A stretch of 64,000 nt of DNA from Parelaphostrongylus tenuis (taxonomy: Eukaryota; Nematoda; Chromadorea; Rhabditida; Metastrongylidae): contig JAHQIW010004553.1 in the NCBI GenBank assembly GCA_019055375.1, positions 62,001-126,000 on the forward strand, written 5' to 3'. Positions 35,091-48,536 of the stretch are shown here, in pieces. The position numbers and the translations under genes were made by a program. The notes under the pieces were generated by a model. That model was given only the letters and a program-made list of their open reading frames with translations. It ran no database searches and was not told the origin of the DNA. Positions within the stretch are counted from its first letter, which is position 1; each line of letters starts with the position of its first letter.

Positions 35091-35904
35091 CCATAACAGG
35101 TCAAACTCTAACTCTAGTATTCATACAGAAGAAGCACACATGTGTTCGTGTAGATGTTATCTTTTATGCGGATCCCACACCTAATATAATTCCATAATTC
35201 ATTCAATCGAATGGAGCGACTGAGAAGCCCTTAGAATTGCTACCAACATTCTCCACGCAATCTCAATGCATAATTAATTATAAATTGATGTTGAAAGATG
35301 CAAAAATTTTGAACGTCAGACGGGATTCGAACACGCATCACACCTTTTCCAATACAACTGCATCGCAGAAAGAGTGTTGGCAAAAACCAGCGCCAGCCAA
35401 TTCAATTGACCAGATATCTGTCAACCTGACTGGCATCAATGCCAATATCGTCTTGCCAGGTTACACCGTTAACGGTTGATTGGTTGCTGACAGATCGATA
35501 CAAATGTGTCGAAGAAAGACTGATGGCAGAACGAGCGGAGGTAATGCAGTAAATGGCACGCGCCCTCAGAAAGAGTGTACTGCGGGGTTGAACCCCGTCC
35601 GACGTCCAAAGTTTGGCACATCACTCAATGTTGTGGGATTTTATTTGCAGCATCATACACCCGCTAAACACGGTTAAAATGAGAACAATTCAATTAAAAA
35701 TACATATAAAGTCAGTTGTTCGCAGACATAGTTGGCCTTCAACGGCAGATGTCAACAAAAAAATTTTAGATGTCCATTGAGTAAAAATGCTGCCAAAATA
35801 AGTATCTCACACAAAGTACATCAAAAGTTCGACTGCATTATGTTCTAGTGGGTGGCGCAACAGAGCAGCCAACCATGGTGAGTGACCACTAAATGTAAAC
35901 TATG

Positions 35905-36362
35905 ACATACCCAATATGTGGAGTACTGTGCAAAAACGTTTGCGTCAGCCGGGATTTGAACCCAGATCTCACTCTTTCCGGGAGCGTATGCTAACCGTTG
36001 CACTGCCGACGCTCGTTTTGCACAGCACTCTTATTTACGCTATAACGCGTTGTCTGCCAACAGCCAACCGTCGACGGTCTGGCGGGGCAGCCGCTATCGG
36101 CACTGAACCCACTTGAGTTGACAGACACTGGATATCGATAATTAGTAATAATTCTTTCTATTTTGACTGCCACTCGCAGTGGTATGATCTTATGGTATAC
36201 CCAATATATGGAGTACTGTGCAATACTGGAGTACTGTATAAGAGTGCTGTGCAAAACGAGCGTCGGTAGTGCAACGGTTAGCATACGCTCCCGAAAAGAG
36301 TGAGATCTGGGCTTAAATCCCGGCTGACGCAGTTTTTGCACAGTACTCCACATATTGGGTAT
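35905..36362. repeat. Inverted pair of a second tRNA-derived SINE family
   Basis: 35905-36045 (minus) and 36238-36362 (plus) are reverse complements: GAGCGTCGGTAGTGCAACGG, TTAGCATACGCTCC, then ..AATCCCGGCTGACGC and TTTTTGCACAGTACTCCAC. The core resembles a tRNA with A and B boxes. A related inverted pair with core GGGGTTGAACCCCG lies at 35320-35640, and relatives occur at 23935-24125 and 24205-24300. Confidence 0.65.
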
Positions 36363-37004
36363 ACTATAAGATCATGCCACTGCAAGTGGCAGTCAAAATA
36401 GAAAGAATTATAAACTATGACAGTTTGAACAGAAGCGCGTGGTCAGTGGCACTAGAGGTCAAAAGGCTATACAAATGCCCTTGGTCGCAATTCGAATATC
36501 GAACGTTGAGTTCTAGCCTAGTTAAGAGGAAAAAAGTGTTCGATGACCCTATAGTGACTCTTTCTACATTGGAACATTACTATAATCTTGAAATCAAGTT
36601 CAGCGTGGAGCCGCCCCATTAAGATGAACGTATCAATGAGAATTCCTTCTTTTTAGAAAACGCCAGTCAAACATCTGAGAGTATTGAGTGAGATGCAAAG
36701 AATTTGACTCCAGGCGGGAGCTGAACTCGTGTATCACGCATACCAAAGAGGGAAGGTTCCTTCTACATCACCGAAGCCATCACCTTCCTACCACTCTTTC
36801 TTCGATATAAACTATCGCACCTGTCAGCAGCCTACCGTCAACGGATATGATCGGGTAAGCACATATCGGAATCAAACCCAATCAAGCATGCAGCTATCTA
36901 CAACGCATAATCTAACTAAACTTTTTATTTTCAATGCCTTCTCAAAGCAGTGATACGACGACATAGCTCTAAACCTAATAGTATGAAAAATGCAAAACAT
37001 TCAT

Positions 37005-37110
37005 CCCCAAGGTGGACTGAACAAGCGTTCCATCCATAGCGAAGGCACGTGCTACCACTACGCCACCAAATCCACCGCTTTGAAACCACCTTTCTTTTCC
37101 AGACTTTCAT
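37005..37110 (-). repeat. tRNA-derived SINE
   Basis: Minus strand: ATTTGGTGGCGTAGTGGTAG..CACGTGCC..GAACGCTTGTTCAGTCC. Same core as the other SINEs. A further diverged minus copy lies at 36705-36790. Confidence 0.6.
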
Positions 37111-37199
37111 AAGAATCTCGTATGCGCGAAACAATGGTAGTTAGATCAGGCTGAATCCTGATGTAATCCACCATTGAGCTGCAGTAACCGCACTCTGCA

Positions 37200-38330
37200 T
37201 TGCGCTTCCATACACATCTCGCGTGATTGGTCACTGATAACAACTGCGTTATCAAGAGACGAGAACATTGTTATCAATGAATTTCCACCCAACCAACAGC
37301 TTTAAAAGACAGCCGCAGAGTATGTTAATTCATTCAAACGACGCTCTATTCCAGAAATACTGCTGAATCCGACTACATGATTCCAAATTGAAAGGGCGAC
37401 CGTCGTGCTCAACTGACTGGAGCTGTCATGGCTCAGAAGAACCACGGGCTCCGCATCGTGAACAAGGTACTAATTGTATAGGAATCTCCCTTTGAAACAA
37501 TCGTGGTCACATGGTGCTGATTCAACTGATGTGAACCTTTGCATATACAGCAACCTCACTGTGTATTACGCGTTCATACACGACGGTAGTGGGATGGTTG
37601 TTCATTGATGACAGTTTAGGTTAGTTTATATCAGTGATGTTCCTCTCCGAAAAATGCGGATCTACGAGAGCACGTTGACCCAACTAGAAAGAAAAAACTA
37701 TTGCGGACAATCAACTAGGACTGTTGAAGACCGCCATATAAAGTTACTTCAATTCAGCGGTGTCGCACCGTGAAGTACATGACTCCACGCAACTACGTAG
37801 ATCCGAACCGAGACGCCGAAACTTGAACGAGGTAAGACTTGTGTAAGAACCTTCTTGGGAGCGATGGTGGTCACATCGGGCTGATTCACCGAACGTGTAC
37901 CACCGTATATAAAGCAACCTCACTGTGCAGTACGCGTTCATACAGGCCAGTTGTAGCGATTGTTCGTTAATAAAAACTGGGATATCAAGAGATAACAACG
38001 TCCTTATCAACAATCTATTAATCAGTCAACAACTGTCGTGTGTGAAAGAACATTGCCGAGTGAGGTGAATTTATTTTAGTGGTGCTCCTCTCCGGAAGAT
38101 GCCGATCCACGAGAGCACATATACCCAACTGGAAAGAAAGTACTATTGTGGACAATCAACTGGGACCGTCGCGGACCGCCAAATGAAATCATTTCAATTC
38201 TACACTGTCCTACTTGAGCATACGACTCCACGCAACAACGTAGATTCAAATCGAGGAAGTAGGCGAAGAGGGCAAAACGACCACCGGGGAGTTCAAGAAA
38301 CCCCTACGAGGCGGAACACTGCTATGGTCC
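37200..38330. repeat. Imperfect tandem repeat, about three ~400-bp copies
   Basis: Landmarks recur: CTCACTGTG..TTACGCGTTCATACA at ~37555 and ~37917, TTCCTCTCCG.AA.ATGC at ~37637 and ~38083, ATCAAGAGA..A.AAC.TT.TTATCAA at ~37252 and ~37985. Unit length varies from ~370 to ~450 because of internal indels. No coding content recognised; could be degenerated LTRs. Confidence 0.6.
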
Positions 38331-39579
38331 GACTTAACATCGTAAATAATACATAAAATACATATAATCACAAATAATAAATTAAAAAGATAATCACCAC
38401 GAAAGCTAGAACTGAAAGGAAAAATGTGTACCCAAGTATGCATAAGTGAGAGCATTTAGCCTCCGAGCAGCTACTGACATGTGAAATTGCTGCGTGGAGA
38501 GAAAGTGTCACTAGCCCAATCGGTCCATAAATCGACGATTCAATAGCATTAGCAGCGCAGGCTTAATTAAAGTAAATGAACAGACATAAGCGCAGAAAAA
38601 AGCTATAATAGTGAAACTTTCTTGGAAAATTTTACAAACTTACGACTTGTTGAATTCGTTGATAAACGCATAGTCGTTCGACCAACAAGAGAATTACAGT
38701 ACAACTCCTGATCTGAAGGAAACAAACATCCTAAACAACTGAAAATGAAAAATAATTTAAGTTCTTCACGAATACTTGAACAAAATGGACCTAAAATGGA
38801 AAGTGAATAAGGCTGTGATCTTGATAGATGTAGAACCAATAACCTTTGACTGAGTTCCATTCAAAAGCGCAGTCTGAAAGTAGAAGAAAACGCGGTAGCA
38901 GTGGCGCCAAGCTAAAAAAACACGATGAACAGGAACTTGCCTTTACAACAGAATAGTTTCCTTCGGTTCAATATAAGCGATTATTCCTGGGTCAAAAACT
39001 ATACCGTTAGGCTATGCATATTGATCAAGCTTCATCAAGGTCGGATTGAAAAGATGATTAAAAATGATTTCGATAAGATTCGATATCAAACAGACAGCTA
39101 AGCCAAGTATTAGGGCAACTAAAATCGAGCAAGCAACAACAGTTTCCTAACCTTATACGAATTAAAAATAAAGATTATAGCAACGAAGTATTAGTCGCCC
39201 CATAAATTCTTTTGCACTTCCACACTTTGCCATTTCATTTACTATGCATAAAATCAAGCAAAGAAATAATCATCGCTTTCTGTAGATTATTTGAGACTTC
39301 ACTTAAAATTCCTACTCCGAGACAGCATATTTTAAGCCTTTTATGAGGTTTGTTATTGGCACTCACAAAGTACTGGGCACCTGTTTCGGCCCTTCAGCCT
39401 CACAAGCAGCACTGGCGCTTTAGGCCCAAACAATTCCTTGTATGGAGATATATTCCCTACACGGAGGATTCGACCGTGAAGTATCCACTCAGCGTTCAGT
39501 AAAAAGGTCACTGCCTTCTTTCAAAACTGATGAAAGTTGATGTCGTTTGTTTGGCTTACAGCTATAGCGTCACTATACT

Positions 39580-39790
39580 TATACATACACATAGCTGTTC
39601 ATATATATACATATGCATATATATGTACATATATGTATATATACGTGTATGCTTATACATACATATGCATATACACGTATATACGTGTATATATGCACAT
39701 TTATGTACATACACACATGTCCACATATCCTACATATATATATTATATATATTATATATATATATATGAATATTTGCATATATGCTAGTG
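39580..39790. repeat. TA-rich microsatellite (ATATAC/ATATGC mix)
   Basis: About 210 bp of alternating purine/pyrimidine, mostly CATATA/TATGTA with a (TATA)n core. Several apparent frames (I-Y-I-Y-like proteins) are low-complexity artefacts. Smaller stretches lie at 11868-11895, 16735-16775, 20785-20820, 29845-29892 and 30905-30975. Confidence 0.9.
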
Positions 39791-39984
39791 AGGAGGATGA
39801 AGGGGCGGAACACGTTTCTGGCACTTTATATATGTCATAACAGACCTAATGAAAGGCTTAGAATATGCCATCAGGATAAAAAATCACCAATGACCACTAA
39901 TTGCAACCAATTGCTATACAAAGATTAGATTCTTTCATACGACAAACAATAAGGCTGGCGGCCAACGAAGTTATTGAGGTCACT

Positions 39985-40275
39985 TTTGACCCGGCTGCAG
40001 TCTTTAACATTTTTGCCCAAAATGCTGCTTCAGAGCGCGAAAAAATGACAGTTCCATGGAGAAATATCTAGGTTATACGGTGGATGTGGCTTAGTGGTCC
40101 AGCACACTTTCTCCAAAATATGGCGCACCAACTTTGCAATGTGAGGCAGTGGGTGAAGGCTTCAGGTGTTCCACCTAAACATCACTTTGCAGTAATCCAT
40201 TTCACTTAGATGGTGAGCGATGATGCTAAGGTCGTGTCCAAGTGCCTGCTCATGCCACTAAAATATCGTCCAATA
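39985..40275 (-). pseudogene. Mariner transposase remnant
   Basis: The reverse complement reads ..VLDH-KPHPPYNLDISPWNCHFF.., corresponding to the third-Asp motif HPPYSPDLAPwDyhfF of mariner transposases. Frame is damaged on both sides. Confidence 0.6.
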
Positions 40276-41887
40276 TGCCACAGGTTTTGGCCGATCAGAA
40301 GTGGGAGGAAAAAACTGAATAAAAAAAAATAGTGTGGAAGGATTTATGAGACAACACAATATTACGCTAGAAATAGCAATGACTTGTGAAATTAGCTGAA
40401 ACAAAAACAACTCAGTCTAATAATGGCACACCACTTTTCCCACTTTACCAGCATACCCTAACTGTATTGTTAAGTGCTTCGCTGATATTCAATAAATAAT
40501 ATCATTAACACCTCGGAGCGGCTAAACAGAAGAAGATACTGATTCATTCAAACTATGCCGAGGTTAATAGATAGTCGGACCTAGGAACTCAGTTAATTAG
40601 TAGCGTACTATTCTTCTTCGATTCATTCCGTCAAGATCACAGCGTTCAATGCGAAATTCCATGCCAGTACTATCTAGAATGGTCGGTCAAACAGAACAGT
40701 CGGATCATCTAACATTGAGGTAAATGTACCTACCGATAAAGTATATGTGACGATCATGCAGATCGAGAGTCAATGGCATGAAGTTTGCTGACACCATGGT
40801 CAACAATAAGTCGTGTGTAAATAGTACCGATTTTTGTTATCTAAATGTTATATGTTGAATTAGGGTAATGAGTATGATTAACCTTGCAAGAAATACGGAA
40901 GTACGAAAATTCTATTTTGTAAGCTATCAATCCAGTATATATTCCTTGCCAAATAGTCCAGACGAAAGACTCGCACAGAGGTGGGAATAGAAAGGACATC
41001 CTAAAACTTAATGGAAAGGATTAACCAAAGAAATGCTTCAAGCATACAGAATACCTCAGAGTCCGAGCCGTCCATGGAACATCTTCGAATCTTCCTCATA
41101 CTCGTATCGAACTAATACATCTTTCTTTCTACGAGATCGAAATCAACGTCGTAAAACTCATGGCTAAATTTATCGTGCTTAGACTCTAAATGCAGAGAAA
41201 AGAAGAAAAATAGATCGCAACTCAGCGGCTTCTAAGTTGATCAAAGGTGCCTACTCCATATAAAACTTGTCTAGGAGTGAAATCATTGGTATCAAGGCAA
41301 ATGCTGGTAGATCCCACTAACAGCAGAAATGTACAGAACCTAAATTTGATATAAAAAGTCTGAGTACTTTTTATTAGCGAAACGTATTTTTTGAAGGAGC
41401 CTTCTTTTGCTAGGAGAGCTCTTTCATTAGATTTCTAGTATTTATTCCACAATTTCAACGGCGAGATTCCAAGTGCACCTGGTTTTTTGAAAAGCCTTTG
41501 TTTTCTGCGCTGTATTCTCTCTAAATATATTGAGCTTCACATTCCGCTCCCGTATAGTGCGGATTTTCGCCTTTATTTGAAAGTTTTGTCCCTCTTTCGT
41601 AGAGATTTCTAGTTTGCCCTCTGAGAACAAGCGTTGATAGGCAGGCGGCCTCGTGCCGTCACTTACACGGCAGTAAGCAAGCAGCTCTGCATGTCTGTGC
41701 ATGCGTATCTGGCTGCCTGCCTGCTTGCCCACGAGAAGCGACACAGCCTTTCGGTTCCTGATTGAGATTCGACGTCGCGCGTGAGCATCAAATTGACTCT
41801 AGATTCTCATCGGATTAGAAGTGGAATTGTAAAAGGACTTTTGCTTTCTCGTTCTATGGGCTCAAGCTGTTATTTTCATTTTATTAG

Positions 41888-42452
41888 ATTTTTCAACAGT
41901 TTTGGCACTAAAGCAATAAACACCAAATTCACCAACCAGTAGTAATTAATTTTCTTAACAACAGTGTTCAAAATGTGCGCCATCACCCTCAACATGTATG
42001 TACCATCTCTCAAGCAACAAACAATATCCTTTGAGCAGAATTCGTTGGACTTTATTTTGGTACCAAATATTTTCATATTTGTCGCATCACGGCCACTCAA
42101 CGAGACTTTTGACACAATTTGTTGCTTTAAGGGTACAAAATGGATGTGCGATGGGCAGACCACTTTCAAGCACATCACCTCTGCAAAGGCTCGAGAAATT
42201 TGTCTCCAGGCAAATAGCGTTGCAGTCATTTGCTAAATATTTCCTTGATACGGCAAACATGGATCAATTTGGCATCAAGAGAAAGCTCAGAAAAATCTAG
42301 ATAGAGCGGTTTTGACTTGTTGCCTGAGAGAAGACAGAATAGTGTTCAGGATGATGGCGAATACATTGAATAGTGTTTGTAAGCAATTCTAATTACTTCT
42401 CGTTGATAAATTTGGTGTTCTTTGCTATAGCGCTAAAACTTGTGAAAAACCC
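41888..42452 (-). mobile_element. Short mariner derivative with TIRs
   Basis: About 565 bp. The left end (TTTTTCAACAGTTTTGGCAC..GCAATAAACACC) and inverted right end (TTTTTCACAAGTTTTAGCGC..GCAAAGAACACC) are ~60-bp imperfect TIRs. A 117-codon minus frame inside has only a weak resemblance to a mariner C-terminus (CLRDGTYML..VMAHILNTVV). Non-autonomous. Confidence 0.7.
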
Positions 42453-44989
42453 TAATATATTGTCAAACAACCCCGATGCTAAACATAAGTCTAAGCAGCC
42501 TAAGCTAATGCTTATGAACAAGTACAGAAAATATTACAGCATTAGAATCACACGTTCTACCTAATGTTTTTTTTCCAGAACCGAAGAAAGCCATAAACTA
42601 AATAACAAAATCCACGAGCTACTAGTGAATCGCGCTGCGCGATCGACCATTCGTTTCAAGGAGCGATGACTCCGAGTGCAAGCGCGATCTTACAGCACTT
42701 TAAGACTGGCTTTTCAAAACTTAGATTTAGTTTCAGAATCGCGGAGATTTGTGCTATTCAATGGATTTTAAAGTGAATGGAAAACGCGAAAAAGGTCATG
42801 TACCCGAAGGGTTAAAAAAATTCCTCGCGATAACAAAAAGTACCAAGTTTATTGAAAAGGACTAACAGTATAATAGACCAACTTAATGTTCAACAAAATA
42901 GAGAAAACGTTTTTGGGATTGACCTTGTCAATTCCTTGTGGACTGCATGTTTTTTTTTTCAGAGAGTAACTTGATGCCGATTCGACAGGAACACTGCGAC
43001 CACGGATGAAAGTTTAACATCAGGCAGCAGTGAATGCAACCACCATTGCCTTTTGGGCAAAGATTGGGACTGGTTCCTGAAGAAACAGAGAATTTTTCTA
43101 AAATTACAAACCAACACTGTATGCCAGTTTGCTGACAAATGACGATAGTTTATCATTAGATCAACTGTCAAGAACTTCAAAAACTCAAAAAGAGCATTCT
43201 GCTTTCCTTTTGCGATAAATAATGTACAAACTACTCCTTCTGATCTGAAATCGTCATCAGAATTCCAGAATTTAGATAATGGAAGAAATTTTAGTTCTTT
43301 TCGTTTATCCAGGAACAGATGAAGAAACGAACTTTTTCGCTGGACAGGAATTTTTATAAGGATGTTAGTGATCATTTAAAAGGCTTAATGTCGGGTTGCT
43401 GCCCTACATGGCTCTTTATTGAAAAATGCCTTTTCATAGCGCTCTAAGATCGCTGAGCATTGAAAACAAAATTATTTTTCACACCCGCGGCGCGCTTCGA
43501 TTTCTAACACGCGCATAATTCGCCGGAAGCACGAAAAGCATATGAACGTGTAGAGCAACTTGTTAAGTATCAGAATTATGCGTTTTATGTTGAAATTCTT
43601 TCGAGAGAAAAAAGTCGAACTAAATGAAAAAATTGCACTTCCTATGTGTAACGCGCCAATGTGACCGATCGATAGACGTATAGAATCCACGGCCAGTCTC
43701 TTCTCATTCATCTCCTCAGCCTACGTCCTGCCCACACATCAGCCAAAGAACAATGCTCGTATACGTGAAACTCGATCTTATTTTCCCTACTACATTACAG
43801 TGAAACGTCGTTCTACAAAATGAGCAAAGCATTGGAATTGTGGAAAATAACGCTATCGAACAGATATTTATAAATTGACAGAAGAGTTCTGCCCTATGAG
43901 AACTATACGTGTACGAAACAAATATTTTTTTCTGCGTAGCGTTGTTCTAAAAGCTTCGCCAAAAAGCAAATACGTTTTTGAATCCTTCGACACTTGCGCT
44001 ATCGAAAGATTACTGTTATTCCAAGGAAAGAAATCTGCCCAGCGGAATATAAGCGAGAAAAAAAGCGTGTAGTGTGCGTGAAACATAATTCTATTCCAGA
44101 TGCGACAGCGCTATAAAAAGACCTTTTCAAAAGGGCCCTTTTCAAGAGGGCTATCTAACGCAGTACACGCAGTACCCAGAGATTTAAGTTTTCGATTGAT
44201 CACTGAAAGCGCGATGGGAAGACTTGGTCGAACAAAAGGAGTTATCTCTACGTTTCACCCCGGACACGGAAACCGAACACAACCGAAGTTTCAAACGGTG
44301 CCGCGCAGCGGTTGAAAACTCTTAGAAAACGTGGGAGAACACTATGTAGTGTAGAGGGAATTTAGCCAATTATCAAAGTTCATACGTTGAGCTATGTCCG
44401 ATTGGAATTCACAGTCACAGCTGCCATTTCCACTATATCAATGGATATACCCACCTCGTTTAGTTACCTCGTTTTGTCGCTGCGGTTGGTGTACTGGCGA
44501 AGCCTTATTTTATGCCTCACTAGGATATTTTGGTTGGATAGAGTTCAGCCAGTACATCAGGAGTATGCCAGTTGGTGACGTTTTGGTCAGTGCAGGAGAT
44601 TATAGCAGCCTCAGTAGCGACAAGAGATTAAATATGATCAGATCGATGCAGCGGAATTATAGTAGTCTCAGTTTGGAGAAGAACAGGACGACATGATCGG
44701 ATGCCGGCGGACCCGAAGCGGCATCTGTAAGCGAATGAACTGATGTCGAAACGACAGGATACCTGTCAGTTATGGCCACCGCCGGTGCGTTTGGCACCGT
44801 GGTCATATCCGCTCTACTAGGCGAATCGAGAAGATGAAGTGTGCCTGCAAGATGCATCTCACCTGGCGGAGACCCAAATTTGACCTCAAACTTCGGTCTG
44901 CTGTGAATAAATTTGTTGACTGTCAATAACTATATGTATGGTTCCATGAGTTGTACAATTCGGCAAATCGTCCAGATTGAATGTTTCCA

Positions 44990-45237
44990 ACAGCACTCTC
45001 TGTTCTAAGAATGTAGCATTTTATGCAGTAGACTTGCCAACGTACGGTAGCATTTCTTATCACCAGCACAGAACGATTCGTCGCTTGCTCTGCCCTTCAA
45101 CGCGGGATCTACAGTCTCTAGATGTGAAGGATTACATACTGCAGCAATCTTTACTTCATGCAGAGATTGACGGTTTAGTCGTTCAATATACAAAGCCCAG
45201 GTGGTATTTCACATCTTTGAAACCTCTTGATGAATAA
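44990..45237 (+). CDS. Candidate terminal exon, unknown gene
   Basis: Open frame ending at a TAA at 45235-45237: VDLPTYGSISYHQHRTIRRL, then LCPSTRDLQSLDVKDYILQQ and SLLHAEIDGLVVQYTKPRWY. It is preceded by TTTTATGCAG and followed 25 bp after the stop by AATAAA. Codon choice looks natural. Another open stretch (GWIEFSQYIRSMPVGDVLVS..) lies at 44520-44696. If real, this is a small gene nested in the large LRP-like intron. Protein family not recognised. Confidence 0.35.
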
Positions 45238-45311
45238 CGCATCTAACTGTATTGGAAATATGAATAAAGAATCATATGTAATCTTTTCCGGTACTTGCCG
45301 ATTATAAGATG

Positions 45312-46043
45312 ACAAAAAGAAAACCGATCTTATTTGCTCTAGAGGAACTTCTCATAGGAGTGTTAAAAGACATCCGAAAGCTTAGATCTCTAGCTCCGGC
45401 TACACGCTGCCCGTCTTTCAAAATGCTTTTTTTCTGAAGAAAACCTATGTGTTTCACGCATGCATTTTTCTCGCGAGACAGAGATCCTTCTTCAGACTTC
45501 TAGTAATCATTCTATAGCCTAGGATACAAGGATTTCAACGCTGTGCTTATTTTTTGCAAAATCTTTTTTTTTGCAGTCTAGCAGAGAAAAGAACATTGAC
45601 TTTCACATATTCGGCTTGCTTTTTTATAGGCTAATCCACGGTGAGGTAGGGAAGGGGCAGGTCAGGTGGCAGAAGATTCGATGCGGCAGCCGGCCGCCAT
45701 CGATTGATTGGCTGTTCGGAGAACTACGACTTTTGTTATTTGATTACGACTTGCTTCTCCGCTTTAAAAGACTCCATAATATATGTATGACTCTGATACT
45801 CGAACAAACTGCCTACGTGTTCATGAGGCTTTCGTGCTTCCAGCGAAGTAACAATTATAATTGCGCAGCCGATGTGAAGCACAACTTTATTTTGAATTTC
45901 AGAGGGTTATAAAAGGATCTTTTTAAAAACTTGTTAAGTTACTTAATACTGCTTTAGCCAGAGATTTGAGCTTTTGAATGATAACTGACACTTCTATGAA
46001 AAATCCCCCCTAGCGAATGAGATCGGTTTTTCATTTGCCGCCT
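45312..46043. mobile_element. Long-TIR MITE of the dominant repeat family
   Basis: The ends AAACCGATCTTATTTGCTCT..CTTCTCATAGGAGTGTTA and (inverted) AAACCGATCTCATTCGCTAG..TTTCATAGAAGTGTCAG form ~80-bp TIRs running into CGAAAGCTTAGATCTC. The interior contains family landmarks (TAATCATTC.ATAGC, TTTCACGCATGCATTTTTCTCGCG, GAAGCACGAAAGCC-like). Related sequence occurs at 6535-6680, 22.77-23.4, 25.75-26.1, 28.31-28.97, 29.17-29.6, 33-35, 41.4, 43.4-44.2 and 50.2 kb. Reading frames in these regions are repeat-derived. Confidence 0.65.
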
Positions 46044-48536
46044 TTTAATGGACAAGAACCTATTTTTCTGTGAGGGTTTGGCGTCTGGCGAATAGTTGCG
46101 TTGTGGGATACGGAAAAGATCACAGTGAAACTTACTTACCAATTCGATTTCACCTGCGGTGATCGAAAAAGGAAACAGAATATGGTCTATTCGGTAAACA
46201 ATTATGTGTAAAACAGACGTGCCGCTCACATGTGTAACTGGGTCAATCGTCCGCTTCCCTCTCTAGTTTCGTCTTTCTTGTTTTTTCTCCATATCCTAGT
46301 GTTTTTCTATCCATGTAATGGTATATCACCTGTATCACCTGTCGTCCCGTTGATCGTCGAGTGACTCGAGCGGGTACCAGCAACTCTTCCATTTTTCCCT
46401 ATCGCGTGCAAGAGTAGCCCAGTGGGCCCTCCTCGCTCTAGGAATTCGCTGAGCATCATATCTTTCTTCCATCGCTTTCGTGCAGAAATCGGACCAGCGG
46501 GTCAGTGGTCTTCCTTAAGAGCGCTTGACGTCCCGAGGAATCCAGTCGGTAACGGCTCTCGTCCATCGGTTGTCGTTGAAGAGCATCACGTGTCCGGCCC
46601 ACCTTATTTTCGATATCCTGGCGTGTAGAACGGCGTCTCTGATTTTCGATCGTTGAAGTAGGTCGGAACTTCGGATCCTTTGTCTCATTTGCGAGATACG
46701 GGATACTTCTAGCATCGACCTTTCGACTGCGCGTTCGATAACGCCAAGTGATCTTTCATCCTGCTTACGTAGCTACCAGGTTTCTGCTGCATACGTTAGG
46801 GCAGGGATAATCGTCGAGTCAAAAAGGTGGGCACGGAGTCGGATGTTGTTTGTCCTCTTCACTACATCTTCGATGCTCTTAAACGTTCCCTAAGCCGCTC
46901 GTTTCCTCCTGCTCAACTCTGGAGCTAGGTCGTTCATCATGTTGATTTCACGACCTAGATAGACGTAACTGGAGCATTCGGAGATTGTCGTTCCGTTGAG
47001 CGTGAATGGGGCATTAGAAACCCATCCGTTCCTCATGAACATTGCTTTCGTTAGATTCAGTTCAAGACCAATCTTTCCACAGACGTTATCGAAATCGGCC
47101 AACATTTGTTCCGCTTGGCTGATGTTTGGTGTCATGAGAACGATATCGTCAGCAAAGCGAAGATGGTTTAATTGTCGACCGTCAATTTTCACTCTCATTT
47201 CGTCCCATTCTAATGTTCGCATGACGTTTTATAAGGTGGCAGTGGATAGTTTTGGTGAAATTGTGTCGCCTTGTCGAACACCTCTTCTTACGTCAATGGT
47301 GATATTGTTGTAGAATGGAGACATTTTGGTCATAAGATCTTTATAAAGCTCACGAATGATCTTTGTGTACCGAGTAGGGACGCCCTGGTTATGTAGAGCC
47401 TCTATAACTGCTTCTGATTCCACTGAATCAAAAGCTTCCTTCAGATCGATGAAAGTGAGACAGAGTGGTTATTTGTACTCTCGTGAAGCTTCAATGAGTC
47501 TTGTAAGCGTGTGGATGTGGTCTATGGTACAGAATCCTTTTCGGAACCCTGCTTGTTGGCATGGCTGTCCTTGGTCCAGTGTTCTGTCAATCCTGTTGAG
47601 GATGACTCGAGTAAAGAGTTTATAGGCAACGGACAGCAAGCAGACTGAGCGAAAATTGCCTATGTCGTGAAGGTCTCCATTTTTGAACAACAATACGGTC
47701 TTGCTGGTTTTCCATTGAACAGGGACCTTGCATTCTGACCGGTAGCGAGTGAAGAGCCGAGCCAGGGTATTGATGAGAACTGGCGGCAGATTCTTTAGGT
47801 GTTCTGGTCTAATACTCTCTGTACCGGGTGTTGTCTGTTCTTCACCGACGATGTAGCATCTCGGATTTCGGAAGGGAGGACCGGTGGCACAACATATTCG
47901 TCCTCTTTCAATTTATATGACGGTAAGAGGTGGCTAGCGAAGAGATCTGAGTAGTACTGGTGTATGGTTTTCTCCATAGCCCTTCTCGAAGCTGTAAGTG
48001 CCCCGTCAGGGTATCGGAGTGCAATCATCTTGGTCTTATAGTTGGCAAAGCCTCGCTGGGCTTTGCGAATGTTTTTCCTAGCTTTTGCAGCTTCTGCCGT
48101 AACTGCTGATCTTCTCTCTTCAAGGTCTTCTTCTATCGCTTCTCTGCGACGATTCGCAAGTTCGGACTAAGGTTTCGGTTGTCTGCAGCTCGTGGCATTC
48201 CACGTTGACGTATCAGCTCGAGTGTCTGCGGAGACAAGCGTCTCTTCGTGACCTTAGGACTTTCGGCTTTTTTAGGGCCAACGTGAAGATATTCAACGAG
48301 TCGATCGTATTCGTCGCCGATGTTGTCGACAACGGTATCTTCCCAAGAGCCAACTATCGATTTGAATACGTCCCAGTTCATGGTAGTTTTGAGACTTCGT
48401 TGTTTGAATTTGGCGGCTTTCTCTCCTCTGCTCGAAAATCGAAACGTTGCGCGAAGGAGGCGATGGTCTGATATCGTGTAGAACTTAGGAACAACACCGA
48501 CATCTGTCAGACAAAACCTTCGATTTACTATGATGC

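Larger units (their letters stand above)
35640..44980. other. Repeat-dominated stretch within the candidate LRP intron
   Basis: Contains SINE pairs, the three-copy tandem repeat, the TA microsatellite, family C, mariner relics and long-TIR family pieces described separately. The remaining unique DNA (38.4-39.5 and 40.6-41.4 kb) shows no exon I can support. Confidence 0.45.

Noticed and set aside
37200..38330. CRISPR-like or satellite interpretation of the repeats
   Set aside because: Units are ~400 bp, few and diverged, and the DNA is eukaryotic. No short regular repeat-spacer pattern.
39530..39840. Four overlapping 75-83 codon frames rich in Y, I, H and C
   Set aside because: They are translations of the TA-rich microsatellite and occur on both strands. 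Low complexity, no coding evidence.
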